A stretch of DNA of 64,000 nucleotides from Stromatinia cepivora (lineage: Eukaryota > Ascomycota > Leotiomycetes > Helotiales > Sclerotiniaceae). The DNA lies in the NCBI GenBank assembly GCA_014898415.1, contig RCTD01000003.1:1736001-1800000 (forward strand), in the 5' to 3' direction. Position 1 is the first letter of the stretch. Every line of letters starts with the position of its first letter. Below, in pieces: positions 24,770 to 37,074 of this stretch. Made by a program: the position numbers and the translations under genes. The notes beneath the pieces were generated by a model, which saw only the letters and a list, made by a program, of their open reading frames with translations, ran no database searches and was not told where the DNA came from.

Positions 24770-25380
24770 AGGCCGATGCTGATCACTTTCGAAAGAAGTG
24801 CTGCTGTTCCCCGTTAACGTGACTATAGCACCACGCTCGATGAGATCCACAAGAGGCATATAGCGAAGTATAAAAGGTTTGCTTCTACCATTCTCATAAT
24901 TCACACCCACGATATCCATGCTTTGGCACACCATCAGGAGCACGAACCAAGACCCTCTACTAAGTTCTCGGCATATAGCCATGGAATCGGGTCATATAAA
25001 ATCCTTCTCGTCCCGGGTAGTATAGTTTGCGAGAATTTTTGGCACTAGTTTTGTCAAATTAGGCAATAATGATGGTAAGATAGCGACAATAATACGGACA
25101 ATTTCCCGTTTTGTACAGTGCTATGGATGAATGTATGAGTGGTATATGTTAAAGCCTTTTGAAAAAGTCATTCGCGAGTTCACCAAGAGAAATGCTCATA
25201 AGCTTGCTCCATATTCACTGGGTTGGGTTGGCATTCGAGGTCCATAGACTCAGGAATGCTTCTTAAATAGCCCAGTAGAAGATCTCAACCCAAATTTCAG
25301 AGTGAATATCCACAACAAAACTACATCTCGTGGGGATATGTACTGTCTCTAGTAAAACTCTACAATAGCAGTCCCATCCA
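24770..25380 (-). pseudogene. Possible relic of an unrecognised gene
   Basis: The block at 24982-24770 reads SWFVLLMVCQSMDIVGVNYE and then LVDLIERGAIVTLTGNSS, which has protein-like composition. Upstream on the same strand (to about 25380) weaker coding-like pieces appear in changing frames with stops. I do not recognise the family and cannot exclude chance. Confidence 0.2.
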
Positions 25381-27671
25381 TTTCGAAAGCTTCCCTCCAT
25401 ATAAACTGTGCAAAGCCAGGTCTAAGGTCAAGCATGATGGCTAGGTACTAGCAAAAAGTGACAGAAAAGGTGAAATAGGAGAAGGAGAGGCGTCACAGCT
25501 GTTTTCTGTCAGTATTCATCCGGCTACCAGAATGATGTGAACTGGTATGTGTTTAGATGATAAAAGGTATCATAACGAAAACATGGGATGAGTCGTATAA
25601 AAGGATTGACAGTGATTGAACCACTCACAATAGAGGAATGCCTGATGCATAAATTATCCAGAATTCTCGGTTAAAAAATGTGGTGTGTGGAAATGCATAT
25701 TTGAATACAAGAATAATTTTGTTTACAACCTATTAACCCACAATTCAACACTAAACCTTCAAATTCAAGATAGTAATCTTTTCGTACCTTCACTTGAAAA
25801 AAGAAAGAGAAAGAACCCTAACTGGTCTTTTGAACAAGCAGATATAATCACACCGGACCTTGCCTCATTACCTTGCTAATTGTCTAAATAGCCTCAATAG
25901 TGAATTACGATTAGCAAGCTTAGTGGCTTCAACGCTGATGGCTACAAAAGTCGCACATAAACAGGACAATACACGAATAAGCACAAACAAGATACCGACC
26001 ATGGGGGATGACAAGATCCAACAATACCATCTCAAGCCCAGCTTTCCGATTGTCATAAAATTCTCCCATAGTGTATTTTTGCCCAATTTGAAGGGATCAA
26101 AGTAAGAAACCCCGTATACTTGAGACAAAGTACTTATAAATAAAATTATAAGAGTTGCATGACAGTACGATTTCAACCGAAAAAGTGATAGTGATAAAAT
26201 ATTATTGTCATAGATCCATAACATATATTGAACAACAACAACAGTATCACAAAGAGCGATTTGTCGATTCTCAACAGCATGAGTACTTTGCTACAATATG
26301 GGGTGCGCAGTTTACACCTTATTTGCGCCGAGGTTGCAGCCCTTATAATGATTTTGGGGAATATGAGCTTGTTGTCATTGAACTCGAAGAGCAATATCTG
26401 GAGTTTATATATAATATCATTTTCCACTAATCGGTTCAAGGAACGAGTCTCAGTTCTATAGTAGTGAATCAGAACGGGGAGAAATTGGAGACTGTTGCTT
26501 CCTTATAATCAGATCAGTGTATGATGATATAAATCCAAGACCCAGATAACTAATTGGCATATAAACGCCACACAGCCCCACGCCCAATCTCCTCGAAACC
26601 TGCAAGAACCAATAGAGTAGGTCTATCTTCCATGATAACTCCATTTCTTGAACTACAGGCCATGGGTAAAAAACTCTATTCATCCACTTAGACATTTTAA
26701 TTTATTCACATCGGAGGTTATATCTAATATCCACCTTCCCTTCCCAGACTTTCCCAATACACAACTCAACTTCGCTTCAAGTTCTCTGATGCTTGAGCAA
26801 GAGCGAATCGGATAAACATGAAATGAAGTCGAGTTTAGTATTAACTAGTGAGTTAAAATAGTAAAGATATAAATATATGTATTCGGAAAACTTTCAGATA
26901 AGTACTCGAGGACAATGAGTTCTGGAACAAGGATTCGAACTATATCATCTCATCTCATCTCATTTTCCGCCAAATTCCTTTCGTCGCACATCTACAATAA
27001 CTTCCTGAGATCATTATATGAAAGTCCTCGAGGACTTGATTGCGATACAATAGATTGAGGTGGTGATCTCATGTGCTCGTCGAGATGGGTTAGGTATTAT
27101 TTTTGTGTTTCTGATGTATTAGATGAGTCCTAGAAAAGTCGATTCTAGAAATAAAGATTTCCATATTCACTCACTAAAAGCTTCGTAAGATGATAAGAAT
27201 GTAAAGCATTCACTAGAATGAATTTTGATTTGGACTTAGGCAATGCGTGTTGAGAAGAAAGTTGTCATGAAGAGACCTGGCATTTTACAAAGACTGTGGC
27301 GTAATACGTATTTGAGCATTAAGAAGTTTGAGTGCAACGTACGGAAACATGTATTGTACGATATTTTAGGAAAGAAGGGGTAAAGTGCCTTTAAGCTTGG
27401 TTCTTATTCAAGTATATAATGGTATATATCTTTATCTTACACATTCTTCCAATGTCTTCAATATTGCACTCCTAGCTAGCACGTACAACCAGTAGTCTGG
27501 AACCGCTACTGTAGCGGTAGTCCTTAAGCACGGCGAGAGACTCATGGCGTAGAGTCCATGGGTTTCTAGGTTGCATGCATATTGGGTATGCCTCCCATAG
27601 CTTGAGACCCAGACGTTCTTTTGAAGTCTTGGACCAACCTATTCATTTTTCTGCTGAAATTATGCTTTATT
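25381..27671. other. Gene-poor region with hydrophobic minus-strand frames
   Basis: Minus frames at 26695-26456, 26439-26173 and 26224-25868 each encode hydrophobic stretches and overlap in different frames. They could be a decayed membrane-protein gene, but no motif supports this. A near-palindrome ACCGCTACTGTAGCGGT lies near 27502. Confidence 0.35.
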
Positions 27672-29036
27672 TCAGCGACCCAGTGGCCCCATAACACTTG
27701 CGACCATTACTGCTACTTCTCGTTCCCAGCTACCATCTGCTCTTTTCTCGCTCTTAAGAGCACTTATTCCAGCTGGCGCTCTACTACCCTTCACAACGCA
27801 TTCTCGAATCGCATCTCTGACGCTATTACGATTACTCCTTAGCGTCCTAGCGCTAACACCACCCTTATTGATAATCTCTTGTACTTTTGTAGTCAATCCA
27901 CCCGCTAAAGTCCTCCAGAAATAACTTGGTAATGAACCGGTTTCTAAAGATGTAAGGAGAGGTTGAAGGAAATTGGTAGGCGCCATATCGTCAGATGGTA
28001 GATTCGGATGTGGTGGAGGTTGCATAGATGCAAGTAGTGATTCTAAAGCTAAAACATTTTGACATCGAGCAGAAACTTCGAGAAGAGTTCGGTCGAGTGT
28101 AGGAAGTGTAGCCAGAGCGCGAGAAAGAGAGGCCAATGAGCTAGTAAGAGCAGTACGGAGATAATCCTGGAGCGATTGAACGAGGAGATCTGGTTCCCAT
28201 TTTAGTTTCTTCACGCTCTTACTACTAAGCCCAGTTGTAGAGGACAGAAGATATAAAGTTTTCAAAGCCGAATCTGTGCGCTCTTTCGTATCCCTGGTCT
28301 GCGCATATGTTGAGGTGTTGCTGCTGGACGACAAATTACTCATCGAGAATTCGCGAATGAGTTGTTGTGATCTGGAAAGTACGACCCGCTCTGCGGGGTT
28401 AATGATAGATGTTTGAAGTGTCCGCACAACCTCTATCCTCTCTAATCCATGGCCTTCTTCTCCTGGGCCACTTTTCTGGAAAAGCTCTCGTATATTCAAT
28501 AGTGTATTCGAACATCGTACTAATGCTTTATGGTCCTCCTTCGCTCCTGGGACCTTAACAGGCGCACCAGTATTCCCAATTTCAGACAGTTGAATCTCAA
28601 GTTGTCTTCCCAGTTGTAAACATCGTACTACCACTCGCCCCAGTCTTACGGTCTCCCATAACCTGCTGGCGACATTTTGGACCTCCTCTGCAGTTTCATA
28701 TCGTACTAGAACTTCCTTTTCGAGTCGTTTGTATCCATCATTGAGACTTGCGACCTGGGAATCTATTTCTTGTACTATCCTTTGGCTTGATTCAGTCTGA
28801 TCTTGGGTATGTGATAGGAGAGGTAGAGCGCTTTTGGTTGTAAGGCTATCTATATGTGTGTTTATTTCTTGCGCATCGAATAAAACGCGGGAGAGGGGCG
28901 TCGAGAGGTCGAGAGGGGTATCGGTAGGGTTATTTGTCCCCAGGACAAGGGAGTTTGCAAATGATGAGGGGGAAAATGTCGGAGAGAGGAAAGTTTCGTA
29001 ATCGATATAAGAGTTTTCTTCATCTGCGGATGTCAT
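27672..29036 (-). CDS. COG5: Conserved oligomeric Golgi complex subunit 5
   Basis: An intronless frame of 454 residues starting with ATG at 29036. The N-terminal segment YIDYETFLSPTFSP, then PLDLSTPLSRVLFDAQEINT and HIDSLTTKSALPLL, matches the start of fungal COG5. The following 80 residues are heptad-rich (QEIDSQVASLNDGYKRLEKE) and predict the coiled coil through which COG subunits assemble. COG is a peripheral Golgi tether for retrograde vesicles; COG5 belongs to lobe B (established). The C-terminus ends in VMVASVMGPLGR. Length is close to other filamentous-fungal COG5 proteins and much shorter than animal ones. The gene is divergent from the membrane protein that starts at 29632. Confidence 0.85.
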   Translation of the reverse strand: MTSADEENSYIDYETFLSPTFSPSSFANSLVLGTNNPTDTPLDLSTPLSRVLFDAQEINTHIDSLTTKSALPLLSHTQDQTESSQRIVQEIDSQVASLNDGYKRLEKEVLVRYETAEEVQNVASRLWETVRLGRVVVRCLQLGRQLEIQLSEIGNTGAPVKVPGAKEDHKALVRCSNTLLNIRELFQKSGPGEEGHGLERIEVVRTLQTSIINPAERVVLSRSQQLIREFSMSNLSSSSNTSTYAQTRDTKERTDSALKTLYLLSSTTGLSSKSVKKLKWEPDLLVQSLQDYLRTALTSSLASLSRALATLPTLDRTLLEVSARCQNVLALESLLASMQPPPHPNLPSDDMAPTNFLQPLLTSLETGSLPSYFWRTLAGGLTTKVQEIINKGGVSARTLRSNRNSVRDAIRECVVKGSRAPAGISALKSEKRADGSWEREVAVMVASVMGPLGR

Positions 29037-29631
29037 CTTGACTGTCTAACTGAATTCGTTTGTTTGTACATCTGTCTGTACATTCAATAGTTCTGCGAAG
29101 ATGACCCTGAATGCCGATGATTTACTTATTAGCTAGGTACATAGTCTAGCTGTCATGGAGCTTTTTTAGTGACATTGTGGGGAAGCCAATGCACGGACCA
29201 TGCGGAGGATCTATGGCAAAGCTCGAGCTTTATAATTTCTGGATTTCTTTCAATCCCTTCCAAGCTTCACTCCAAACTTCAATAAACTATCGAGGTTCAA
29301 TTCTTCTCTATTTTCAGTGAACCAACAAGGAGTCAATCATTATCGACCTTTTCATCACTTGATATCAAGAAGCTGTGAGTGTTAGAATCTCCAGCGGAAT
29401 GTCCGGACTTCCATCGAGCATTGTCAGCTTGACAACTTATCGACATTCCATACTCTTATCTTAAAACCAATCCAACTTACGGCTTACAACTCGCAACCTC
29501 CAACTCCAAGAGTTTTCTATTAATATGATGTGCTATTATTGATCTTCCTGCCTCGCATCTCAGAGGAAGTACTGGGCCTGTGAATACTTATTCTTATTCG
29601 AAACAAACTGCCAAGGATTGAGTGTTCTTTC
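29037..29631. promoter_or_regulatory. Shared upstream region of COG5 and the seven-TM gene
   Basis: The 595 bp between two divergent start codons must hold both promoters and leaders. No specific site stands out. The part before 29632 is pyrimidine-rich. Confidence 0.4.
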
Positions 29632-31200
29632 ATGATGGCTTCCTTGGACAGTCGGGACCTTGTTCCATTTCCACCTGGTAGCAATGCCAGCGACACTTTC
29701 ATCGAAGGAGTGCATTACAATCTCACAACATTGAAACATTGGAATTATACTTATTATTCCAATGGCACATTTTCCAATGGATCCCTCTGCTTCATCCTCT
29801 TCAAACCCTATACCCCTCATTTACTCCAGAACGGCACCTTTCTTAACAGTACATCATGTTATTCTCCGATCGAATCTATGGGAGCGCGGTCCATAATTGG
29901 TCTTGCGGTGGGAATCTTATTCCTGTTCAGTATCATGTTCACATTGATTAATCTACGAAAACATGGTCGAACAACCATATCTCCTCGCAAACGATTCCGT
30001 GCAGTGAGTAGAAGATGGCAATGGTATTGGATGCTTATAATTGGAACTTGTGGAGGTATAAGCGGCATAAGTACCGTGGATGTTGATAGATACTTTTTAC
30101 CGGAATTACCTTTTGCTTTAACAAACTTCTTCTGGTTCTTGATGCTACCAACAGCAATGGCGGCCGTGTGGGAGAGTGTGAGGCATTGGGGCAGTTGGCA
30201 AGAGAGACAAATGCTTGATATCCCTGAAAACAGACGTGCATTGAGGGAGGATGATAGGCGGACAAAGATTGAACTAGTGATGCCATTGGTTTTTTATTTC
30301 TTCTTTTGGTTGAATTTCTTATTGGTCATACCAAGATCATGGGGCTCCTTCGAAAAACAACGAGATTTGGACCAAAGTAATCTCATTGCTGCACCAGCTG
30401 CTACTGATATTCGGTTCAGACTCGCAGCTTTCTTTCTTTTTGGGGGATGGTTAACAACAATTTACTCTTTGCAACACTCGATATATCACTATAAATCTCA
30501 CGAACAGGGGTTTTTGAACCGGTTCATTGCGCTTTTCAGACATACTCCTGCCAAATTCTTCCTCACTCTCTTCCTTTCTCTAGTAATGATTGGATATATC
30601 GCAGCGATTTCATTCTATTTTCCAATATCCCCTCTCAACATCCATGCGAAAGTGGAATTCATATATCCTTTAGGTTGGGGACCAATAGCACTGATACTGC
30701 TCGTCTACGAGGTCGCGGGCTACGTGGATCCGAATGAAGATCATGATCTACTCCGTCAGCGACGTATTCGCGACGTAGCAGCAGATGAAGAAATGGGATA
30801 CACGAGAAAACCACGGTGGTGGAGTAGACTACATGGTGATATCAAATTTGGCAGTGTGCAAGAGAGGATAACTGCCAACGTCGCTGAAGTCGGAGGTGGA
30901 GTCCCAACAACAAGGGGATTGGAGAGAGGGATGGAAATGCAAGATCTTCCATCGCCTACTAGAGATGAAAGACATATTCAGCATCCAACAAGGGACATTG
31001 AGGCATCGAGAACGGCCGCTGGTGTGCTATATCCTCCGCGTCTGGATACCGAAGGAAGATTTAGGGATAACCCAACAAGGACCAGAGATTCAGAAGCGAG
31101 TTCAGTGACACAAGTGGAGTCTGAACAAGGTGCAAGCACTAATAGTACTATTTCCGTATCGGCACCTCCACAGCAGATTAGGAGTATGCTCGATGTCTAG
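29632..31200 (+). CDS. Seven-TM fungal membrane protein, DUF2434-like
   Basis: An intronless frame of 522 residues; two ATGs stand in tandem at 29632 and 29635. Residues 1-80 are hydrophilic with seven N-glycosylation sequons (such as NAS, NLT, NYT, NGT, NGS) and Cys pairs, so they probably face outside. Hydrophobic segments lie near residues 84-106, 128-146, 158-178, 210-233, 262-281, 307-330 and 346-362. Conserved-looking loops include RKRFRAVSRRWQWYWML and AAVWESVRHWGSWQERQ, which I associate with the fungal family DUF2434. The last 155 residues are a disordered, presumably cytosolic tail with many Arg, Ser and Thr. The function of the family is unknown. The topology is that of a receptor, but no receptor motif is seen. 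Confidence 0.75.
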   Translation: MMASLDSRDLVPFPPGSNASDTFIEGVHYNLTTLKHWNYTYYSNGTFSNGSLCFILFKPYTPHLLQNGTFLNSTSCYSPIESMGARSIIGLAVGILFLFSIMFTLINLRKHGRTTISPRKRFRAVSRRWQWYWMLIIGTCGGISGISTVDVDRYFLPELPFALTNFFWFLMLPTAMAAVWESVRHWGSWQERQMLDIPENRRALREDDRRTKIELVMPLVFYFFFWLNFLLVIPRSWGSFEKQRDLDQSNLIAAPAATDIRFRLAAFFLFGGWLTTIYSLQHSIYHYKSHEQGFLNRFIALFRHTPAKFFLTLFLSLVMIGYIAAISFYFPISPLNIHAKVEFIYPLGWGPIALILLVYEVAGYVDPNEDHDLLRQRRIRDVAADEEMGYTRKPRWWSRLHGDIKFGSVQERITANVAEVGGGVPTTRGLERGMEMQDLPSPTRDERHIQHPTRDIEASRTAAGVLYPPRLDTEGRFRDNPTRTRDSEASSVTQVESEQGASTNSTISVSAPPQQIRSMLDV

Positions 31201-32039
31201 TAATGATTTGGTGAATACTGTAAGCGTTTTGTGGGCTTCAAGAGGGATAAGATTAGTGGTATATTACATCCTAAATAAATTGATGGTAATGAAAGATGGG
31301 TATCGGGCATACAATGAAGTCGGGCTTAAATAGCAAGAAGAACAGCGAATGAGGGGGTGGGCCCATTCTAAAAGAGCATGGGAGGTGCACTTTTATGAAG
31401 TGTTTTGCAAACTGTTGATTTCCGGCGCGCGGCAATGGTGGTTATTTGGCAAGTCCAGGGATCAGCATCTACTCTGTGGGTTTTTTGTACAAGGCACATC
31501 TTGTGGTTACTTAAAAATAAGTCAAGTACTTATTGTTTACCTCGCTTTCAATAAATTTGGATCCTGGTGTTAAATATCGTTGATCTTTTCCCACTAATTC
31601 CAACGGAAACTTAATCAAGTGACAGCCGAAATCTTTGACATTACAAGGTGATTTTGTCCGAAAAGCTCTATGTGTTTCAACATAATCATACCCGCAAACG
31701 AAATGAAAAAAATTGCAGACACAGCTGTAATAAAAGCATTCACGCAAAAGAGCACATGAGCACATGATGGATGAACATTCAATTTCACTAAAAGTAGTCT
31801 ACATCCTAGCTTATATTCGCTCTGTCAATTTAGTAGCTGACATTTGGCATTCGACAGAGTATCATGCTATCACCAATTCTTTATCTGCCGTGTAACTTGA
31901 CCCTTGAGTCAAAATCCACGACCAAATCAATATATTGATGATCAAACTCCATATCGAGTTCTCATAAAACCCAGGATTCGGAATTCCTCGTGCGAGGCTT
32001 TCTCCACTAGGCGAGTCAGACCATAATCCACAACCGGTG
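31201..32039. other. Convergent intergenic region
   Basis: It lies between the ends of a plus- and a minus-strand gene. Only short frames without motifs. Confidence 0.5.
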
Positions 32040-33278
32040 TCATCGACCTTTATCTGCACCTCTTTTCCCGGCATAAGAGATTAAGTCGTCATCGTCGTCT
32101 GGACTATACAATGGCCCGTTACCCCATAATTCCTTGGTACCAGGTCCTGGTGCGTACTCCGTTTCAACATCGTTATCCTCACCTACTGTTTGCACATTCT
32201 GCATGGCAACAAACCCTGAACTATCTTGTGCTTTTTGGATATTCTTATTAACCATCTGCTCTCCCTGGTTATCGTTATAGGAAGCATCAAATCCGCTATA
32301 CGTCTTCGGTCCAAACTGCGGGCGGTTCGAACGATGTCTCGTTTGCATACCGGTATCTTCAAACTCAATCCATCCGGGTGAATTATAGGCTGCAAGTTCC
32401 TTTATTAACCGACTTGAAGCATTTGACACGATATTCTTACCTGAATCGATCGGTAAAGCATTCGGATCGGAGAATATACCGCTTTTGTTTGAATTAAGCC
32501 CGGTTTTATCAACCATTCGCTCTTCCCGATTATCGTTGACGATGTGATTGGTGGTTTCAGACTGTAGTTGGTCTTGGCGGCTATTTCTTTTCCTACCGAT
32601 CGGGATTAACTCGCCGAGTCCAAGGCTATTGCTGTTTCTTAGTTTCTTCAACATGGCAGGGGCTTTAGGATCATCAGGTGAGCCTGGGACTACGGGTGGG
32701 TAAGTTAGAAAGGTTCCGTTGGAACCAGGAACCAATCCGTACTTACTATACCCCAGTGCACCAACACCCATCCCGATAGACGTGACTCTTTTGCCCTTTT
32801 TCTGGTTGCCAATGTTTTTTTTTTTCGTGGGAGTATTCTTTGCGTTTTCTGGACCACCAGTACTTCGTTTCCTAGACGTAGTATTTTCTTTCATTGTCTG
32901 AGGTACCTCATTGGCATCCGCCATTTCAAGATCTTGAACGACCTCCTTGTAATCATGGGCCCTAAGATAGTCGCAATTTTCACGCACAACCTTTGCAGCT
33001 TTCACGACAAGATAATCCGAAAGTAGATCACAATCCTGGACTAAGCGTTTGATATTTTTTCGGGTTTCCTTTCCGAGCATCCATAACTTCTCAATATCGT
33101 CCACTGCTCTTCTTTCCACTAATGTGAGCGGGCCAGTTGAAGTATCGAGACGTCTTCTCGGTGGATATCCTAAGGATTCTTCGATTGGTGGGAGCGTAGC
33201 TGCTCTGACTACACGCCGAATTGCTTCGGCGTCTGAAATGTCGATCCCTTCTAGGAACTGCATTTTGGTTCTAGACAT
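32040..33278 (-). CDS. Basic, largely disordered protein of unknown function
   Basis: An intronless frame of 412 residues from ATG at 33278. Residues 1-115 may be folded and helical (DISDAEAIRRVVRAATLPPI, then DDIEKLWMLGKETRKNIKRL). A lysine-rich stretch around residues 140-170 (TPTKKKNIGNQKKGKRV) could be a nuclear-localisation signal. The rest is Asn/Ser/Gly-rich. Two related segments, NDNREERMVDKTGLNSNKSG and NDNQGEQMVNKNIQKAQDSS, suggest an internal duplication. The tail has an acidic run DDDDD near the end. I do not recognise a family. It is probably nuclear by composition (inference). Confidence 0.65.
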   Translation of the reverse strand: MSRTKMQFLEGIDISDAEAIRRVVRAATLPPIEESLGYPPRRRLDTSTGPLTLVERRAVDDIEKLWMLGKETRKNIKRLVQDCDLLSDYLVVKAAKVVRENCDYLRAHDYKEVVQDLEMADANEVPQTMKENTTSRKRSTGGPENAKNTPTKKKNIGNQKKGKRVTSIGMGVGALGYSKYGLVPGSNGTFLTYPPVVPGSPDDPKAPAMLKKLRNSNSLGLGELIPIGRKRNSRQDQLQSETTNHIVNDNREERMVDKTGLNSNKSGIFSDPNALPIDSGKNIVSNASSRLIKELAAYNSPGWIEFEDTGMQTRHRSNRPQFGPKTYSGFDASYNDNQGEQMVNKNIQKAQDSSGFVAMQNVQTVGEDNDVETEYAPGPGTKELWGNGPLYSPDDDDDLISYAGKRGADKGR

Positions 33279-36200
33279 GTTTGCATCCACTTACTATCGC
33301 TGAGTCTTCTGTGGAGTAGATGTGGGATTTAGTATGGGGTAGTAGGGATTCTTGATTAGGACAGGATATTCTCGCGTCGCTGGAAGATTTTGGATTGTAT
33401 CCTGAGCTATGTATGTTGTAGTGATAGCTTCGTGGTCGGAGAGAATTCGTGGTGGAAGAAATGAAGGTCGTCAAATAGATTGTTGGTTTCAGGAAGATGG
33501 AGATGTTGGTTGAGTTTGTGGAGGAGGATGTAGTGAATTGGAGGTTGGAATGCTCTGTAGATAGTTTAAGGCTACATATGTGTGTGAAGGAGTACCCATG
33601 GACTAAGAAAGAAGTACGGCTGTTTTTCTTACTCTTGATTACATATATAAAAACAGAGCCGTTGGATGTTTTATGATCGTATTGTTTCTTATTAAACCGT
33701 ACCAATCCATCGAATTTGCATTTGCTCGGTAGGTATACGGTAGGATGCGAGAATTGTCCACTATGAGAATATTTGTGAAGGCGCTGGATGTATATGCATA
33801 TCTTGGAGCCAAAATAAGGAATAAGAACTATTTGCTGCTGATGGGATGATTTTAAAGATATAATGGAAGCTTGAAGGTCGACATCAGACGTCAACACCGA
33901 AGTTCAATGGATGTGGATAAGCTCAAGGACAGCAGGTGGCTACTGCTATCAAAAGCACTAGCGAGAATAGTTAAGGAAAGTGTAAAGATGGTAAGCGATT
34001 ACTACTTCCTCATTTATCACTTGATAACTTCGGTGTTGAATGTTGCTGTCGATACATTCAATTGAACACAGAATGAATACAACTTGACGCCGGAAAATGT
34101 TGATCTTGTTTTTTCATATCTTACTGGGAGTTTGTATTTATTAATCAATTTACAATGTTTACGGACTATCATTGAAGATGGAAATGGTAGGGGTGTGTTT
34201 ATATTTGGTTGGAATGAATGGGTGTATACGGAGTAGCAAGAGATTGATCTTTTTAATCAATATCAATAGTCATAAGTGTAGTTTGATACCCGGAAATGTC
34301 GCTATGAATCCATGTTCAAATTTTGGGGCAAAGAGTCGGTCAATCTCTAAAATAGCTTATTGAACATACACTATTTTAGGGAATTCGATGTAGATATTGA
34401 ACGTTCGTCCTAATGGAAGATTGGACAGATATTTGATGGTAGTAACACTACCGAGCCTCGTTGGATCAACTAAGACACTTTACCTTCACGGTGTTATCTC
34501 CTCAAACTAAACTCTTTCCCACATGATATTGAGTCATTAGGCTTTTTTAGGATTAACGATCTTGATAGATCGAAATCGTACAAGTTCGTACTGTTTTAAA
34601 CGGTGTTTTTACTCTGGTCAAAATTTTTGGACGTCAATAATAATGTCCTGAAGGTAGGGTATGGCATCGTACTGATGTCAAGGTGCAACTGCACCGAGTT
34701 GTATATGGTTTATGGCATTTCTCATGCTATCAGCAAATATACGGTTTTAAACGGATACTTGAAGAGATAATATCCGAAGACTTCACGCGCAACGTTGCAT
34801 ATCAAATTACTTTTCGAAGATGAAAGTTTTTCTCAATCTACGAGTAGCTTTGGGCCATCTGTTGGTTGTCTTTGTGAGTTTGATGATATTATGTCTGATA
34901 ATATTAAGCAATGGATTTTATTATAAGCGATGTGATGCACCACTACTATATTGAAATTAGAAGTCTGATTAGATGCTGCGTCTCTGGATTCTCCATTACT
35001 CTAGCATTTTTAGTTCTGATCCCCGCCCTATACAGTATAAGGAAAAATCACTGCAAAATTTGGGAGCGTTAATTTGTAAATGGCAAAGCGTTTTCGAAAG
35101 TCTAATCGCATCAGAAGCAGAATTTAGACGGAAATTGGAAGGCGTGAAGGCTTTGACTTTTTGAAAATGGAGTATGTTAACTCACTATCCTCATTTGGAA
35201 AACCTCCCCACCACATCAGACGGCTAATGGTTCAATCCACTCGTTCAATGCTAATGCATTGGTTGAGACAAGAGCCCAGACAAGGCTAGGAGAGAATCTC
35301 GAGTTGTTGATATACATCCACACATTTGATGAGATCTGCTTAGATTACCGGCATGCTCTATGAACCAAACCCAATATCCAAAGTGCTGCGACAAAAATAC
35401 CTTTCGTGGTCACGGCACTACTTGTTAGTGCTGTAACATATGCCATTGTGTTGAGCATAGATACCATGACAGTGAAGCTCACCAGTGAACGCAAAGTCCT
35501 GGATGAATGTTGGACTTCAATATATTGGGTTGGCAATATCTGCCTTCAAGTTCTGTCTGGCACGAATGTGTGGAAAAGAGACGTCCGGGATGCGGAGAAT
35601 GCAGGACAACTAGAGGCATAGGCAGCGGCTTAAACTTCTAGACATCGGGAGGCCTCGCCATCGAGAGTAGTCTCTAGATATTGTGGGGGCGGGAAAGAGA
35701 AGAGATGTCTTGAGCATACGGATAGAAATTTTGAGCTGATAACTGCCCCGTAGCTTCATGAAATGAGCCAGACGACAACTGCGATTGACTGTCTGCTAGT
35801 ATCGACAGAGTTATCTCCATTTTTTTGGCCCTAGAAAACACCCTTCAACCCATTTCCCTACGCTCGTTTTTATGCAAAAATATCTTCTTACTAGTACTGC
35901 AGAATTTCCAAAAGAATTAAAAAAAAAAAGAAAAAAAAAAGAAACAATATCCCCTGTTTACTGACTTCATTTTGCCGAGAATGTGTTACTTCGGCAATGC
36001 ACAATACAGTGCTCCAGTCGAAGGTGATGTCATGATCTTGGAAAACTTTTGATGAGAGTTGAAACCACCTATATATTAAATATCTTACACTTTTAGGTCA
36101 ATATTCACGTCCCAAGATTTGCTACTACAAACAGGGCAACACTCATCAGCTAGGCACTAAGACCTCAGCCTTTAGCGGATCAAGCCAATTCGCTGTTGCG

Positions 36201-37074
36201 CCTTGGCTAAGTTTACCAAGTACTAGCACTTCCTAGTTTGGGCATCTGATAACTTTTTTTTTGACAAGCCATCAATCAACAGTACCTGCAAATTTACGCT
36301 TCCGGTATCGTCGTCACTAAGCAGCGGATGGGTGGAAGAACTACTTAGATTTCTCCTGCAAACCAAAAACCGAAAAAAGAACAAGAACAATTAACTGCTT
36401 GTGACACGAATATGCAAAATTGTGAAGTTTTGTAACGGATAGTTCCATGATACTAATATGAAATTGCATTCCTACCTTGCCCCTAAAGACTTCTTTCTAC
36501 CATATTGAAGGACTCAGGGGCAGGTTTTCGCCTCAGATTCCAATGAAAAACTCGCTTTCATTGTTAATGCATTGCTTCAACCGGATAATAATCTTACAAT
36601 TCATTGTTTTCAGCGGGCACAAGAGGATCAAAGGAAGCTTGGCAGACAGCGAGACATGAAACCCGTTCATAAAGCTACGGACTGTTGATAATCCCGCCTC
36701 CGCAATCAGTAAGTACTAGGTAGTTCATCTCATCTTACCTGAAGCCATCCCTACCCATCCATCTTATTGGATACCATTCAAAACTTTTGTATACCTAGTA
36801 AATACAATAATTGTGTAGATATTGTTTGAATATTAATCAATAATTCAACTGGCCTTTCCAATCCTCTTCTGCTGCTTGCGGACATTCAACATCAATTGTG
36901 CACGGACCAATAAAACGATAAGAACCTCTAATCAACAACACACGACCGAGAAGTCCGATGGAAGAGTAATACAACTTCCATGAGAACCTCAATATAGAAT
37001 GGAAAGACGACTTGTATGACCTGAAAGCTCCACTTCAGTGTGATACTGAATGTCTCATAGTAGACCACAACAAA
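33279..37074. other. Long intergenic stretch
   Basis: A 208-codon minus frame (33271-33897) overlaps the start of the neighbouring gene in another frame. Its Ser/Thr/Tyr/His-rich composition looks like translated leader DNA, not a protein. The remainder has poly-A/AG tracts near 35920 and no supported gene. Confidence 0.5.

Noticed and set aside
26926..26945. Possible tRNA B-box (minus strand GTTCGAATCC)
   Set aside because: No matching A-box, no acceptor stem and no cloverleaf within the needed distance.
27500..27520. Strong near-palindrome ACCGCTACTGTAGCGGT as an RNA terminator or small RNA
   Set aside because: It has a one-base loop, no T-run and no neighbouring transcript end that it would explain.
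33271..33897. 208-codon minus open frame
   Set aside because: It overlaps the start of the adjacent gene in another frame and has repetitive Ser/Thr/Tyr composition without any motif; more likely leader DNA.
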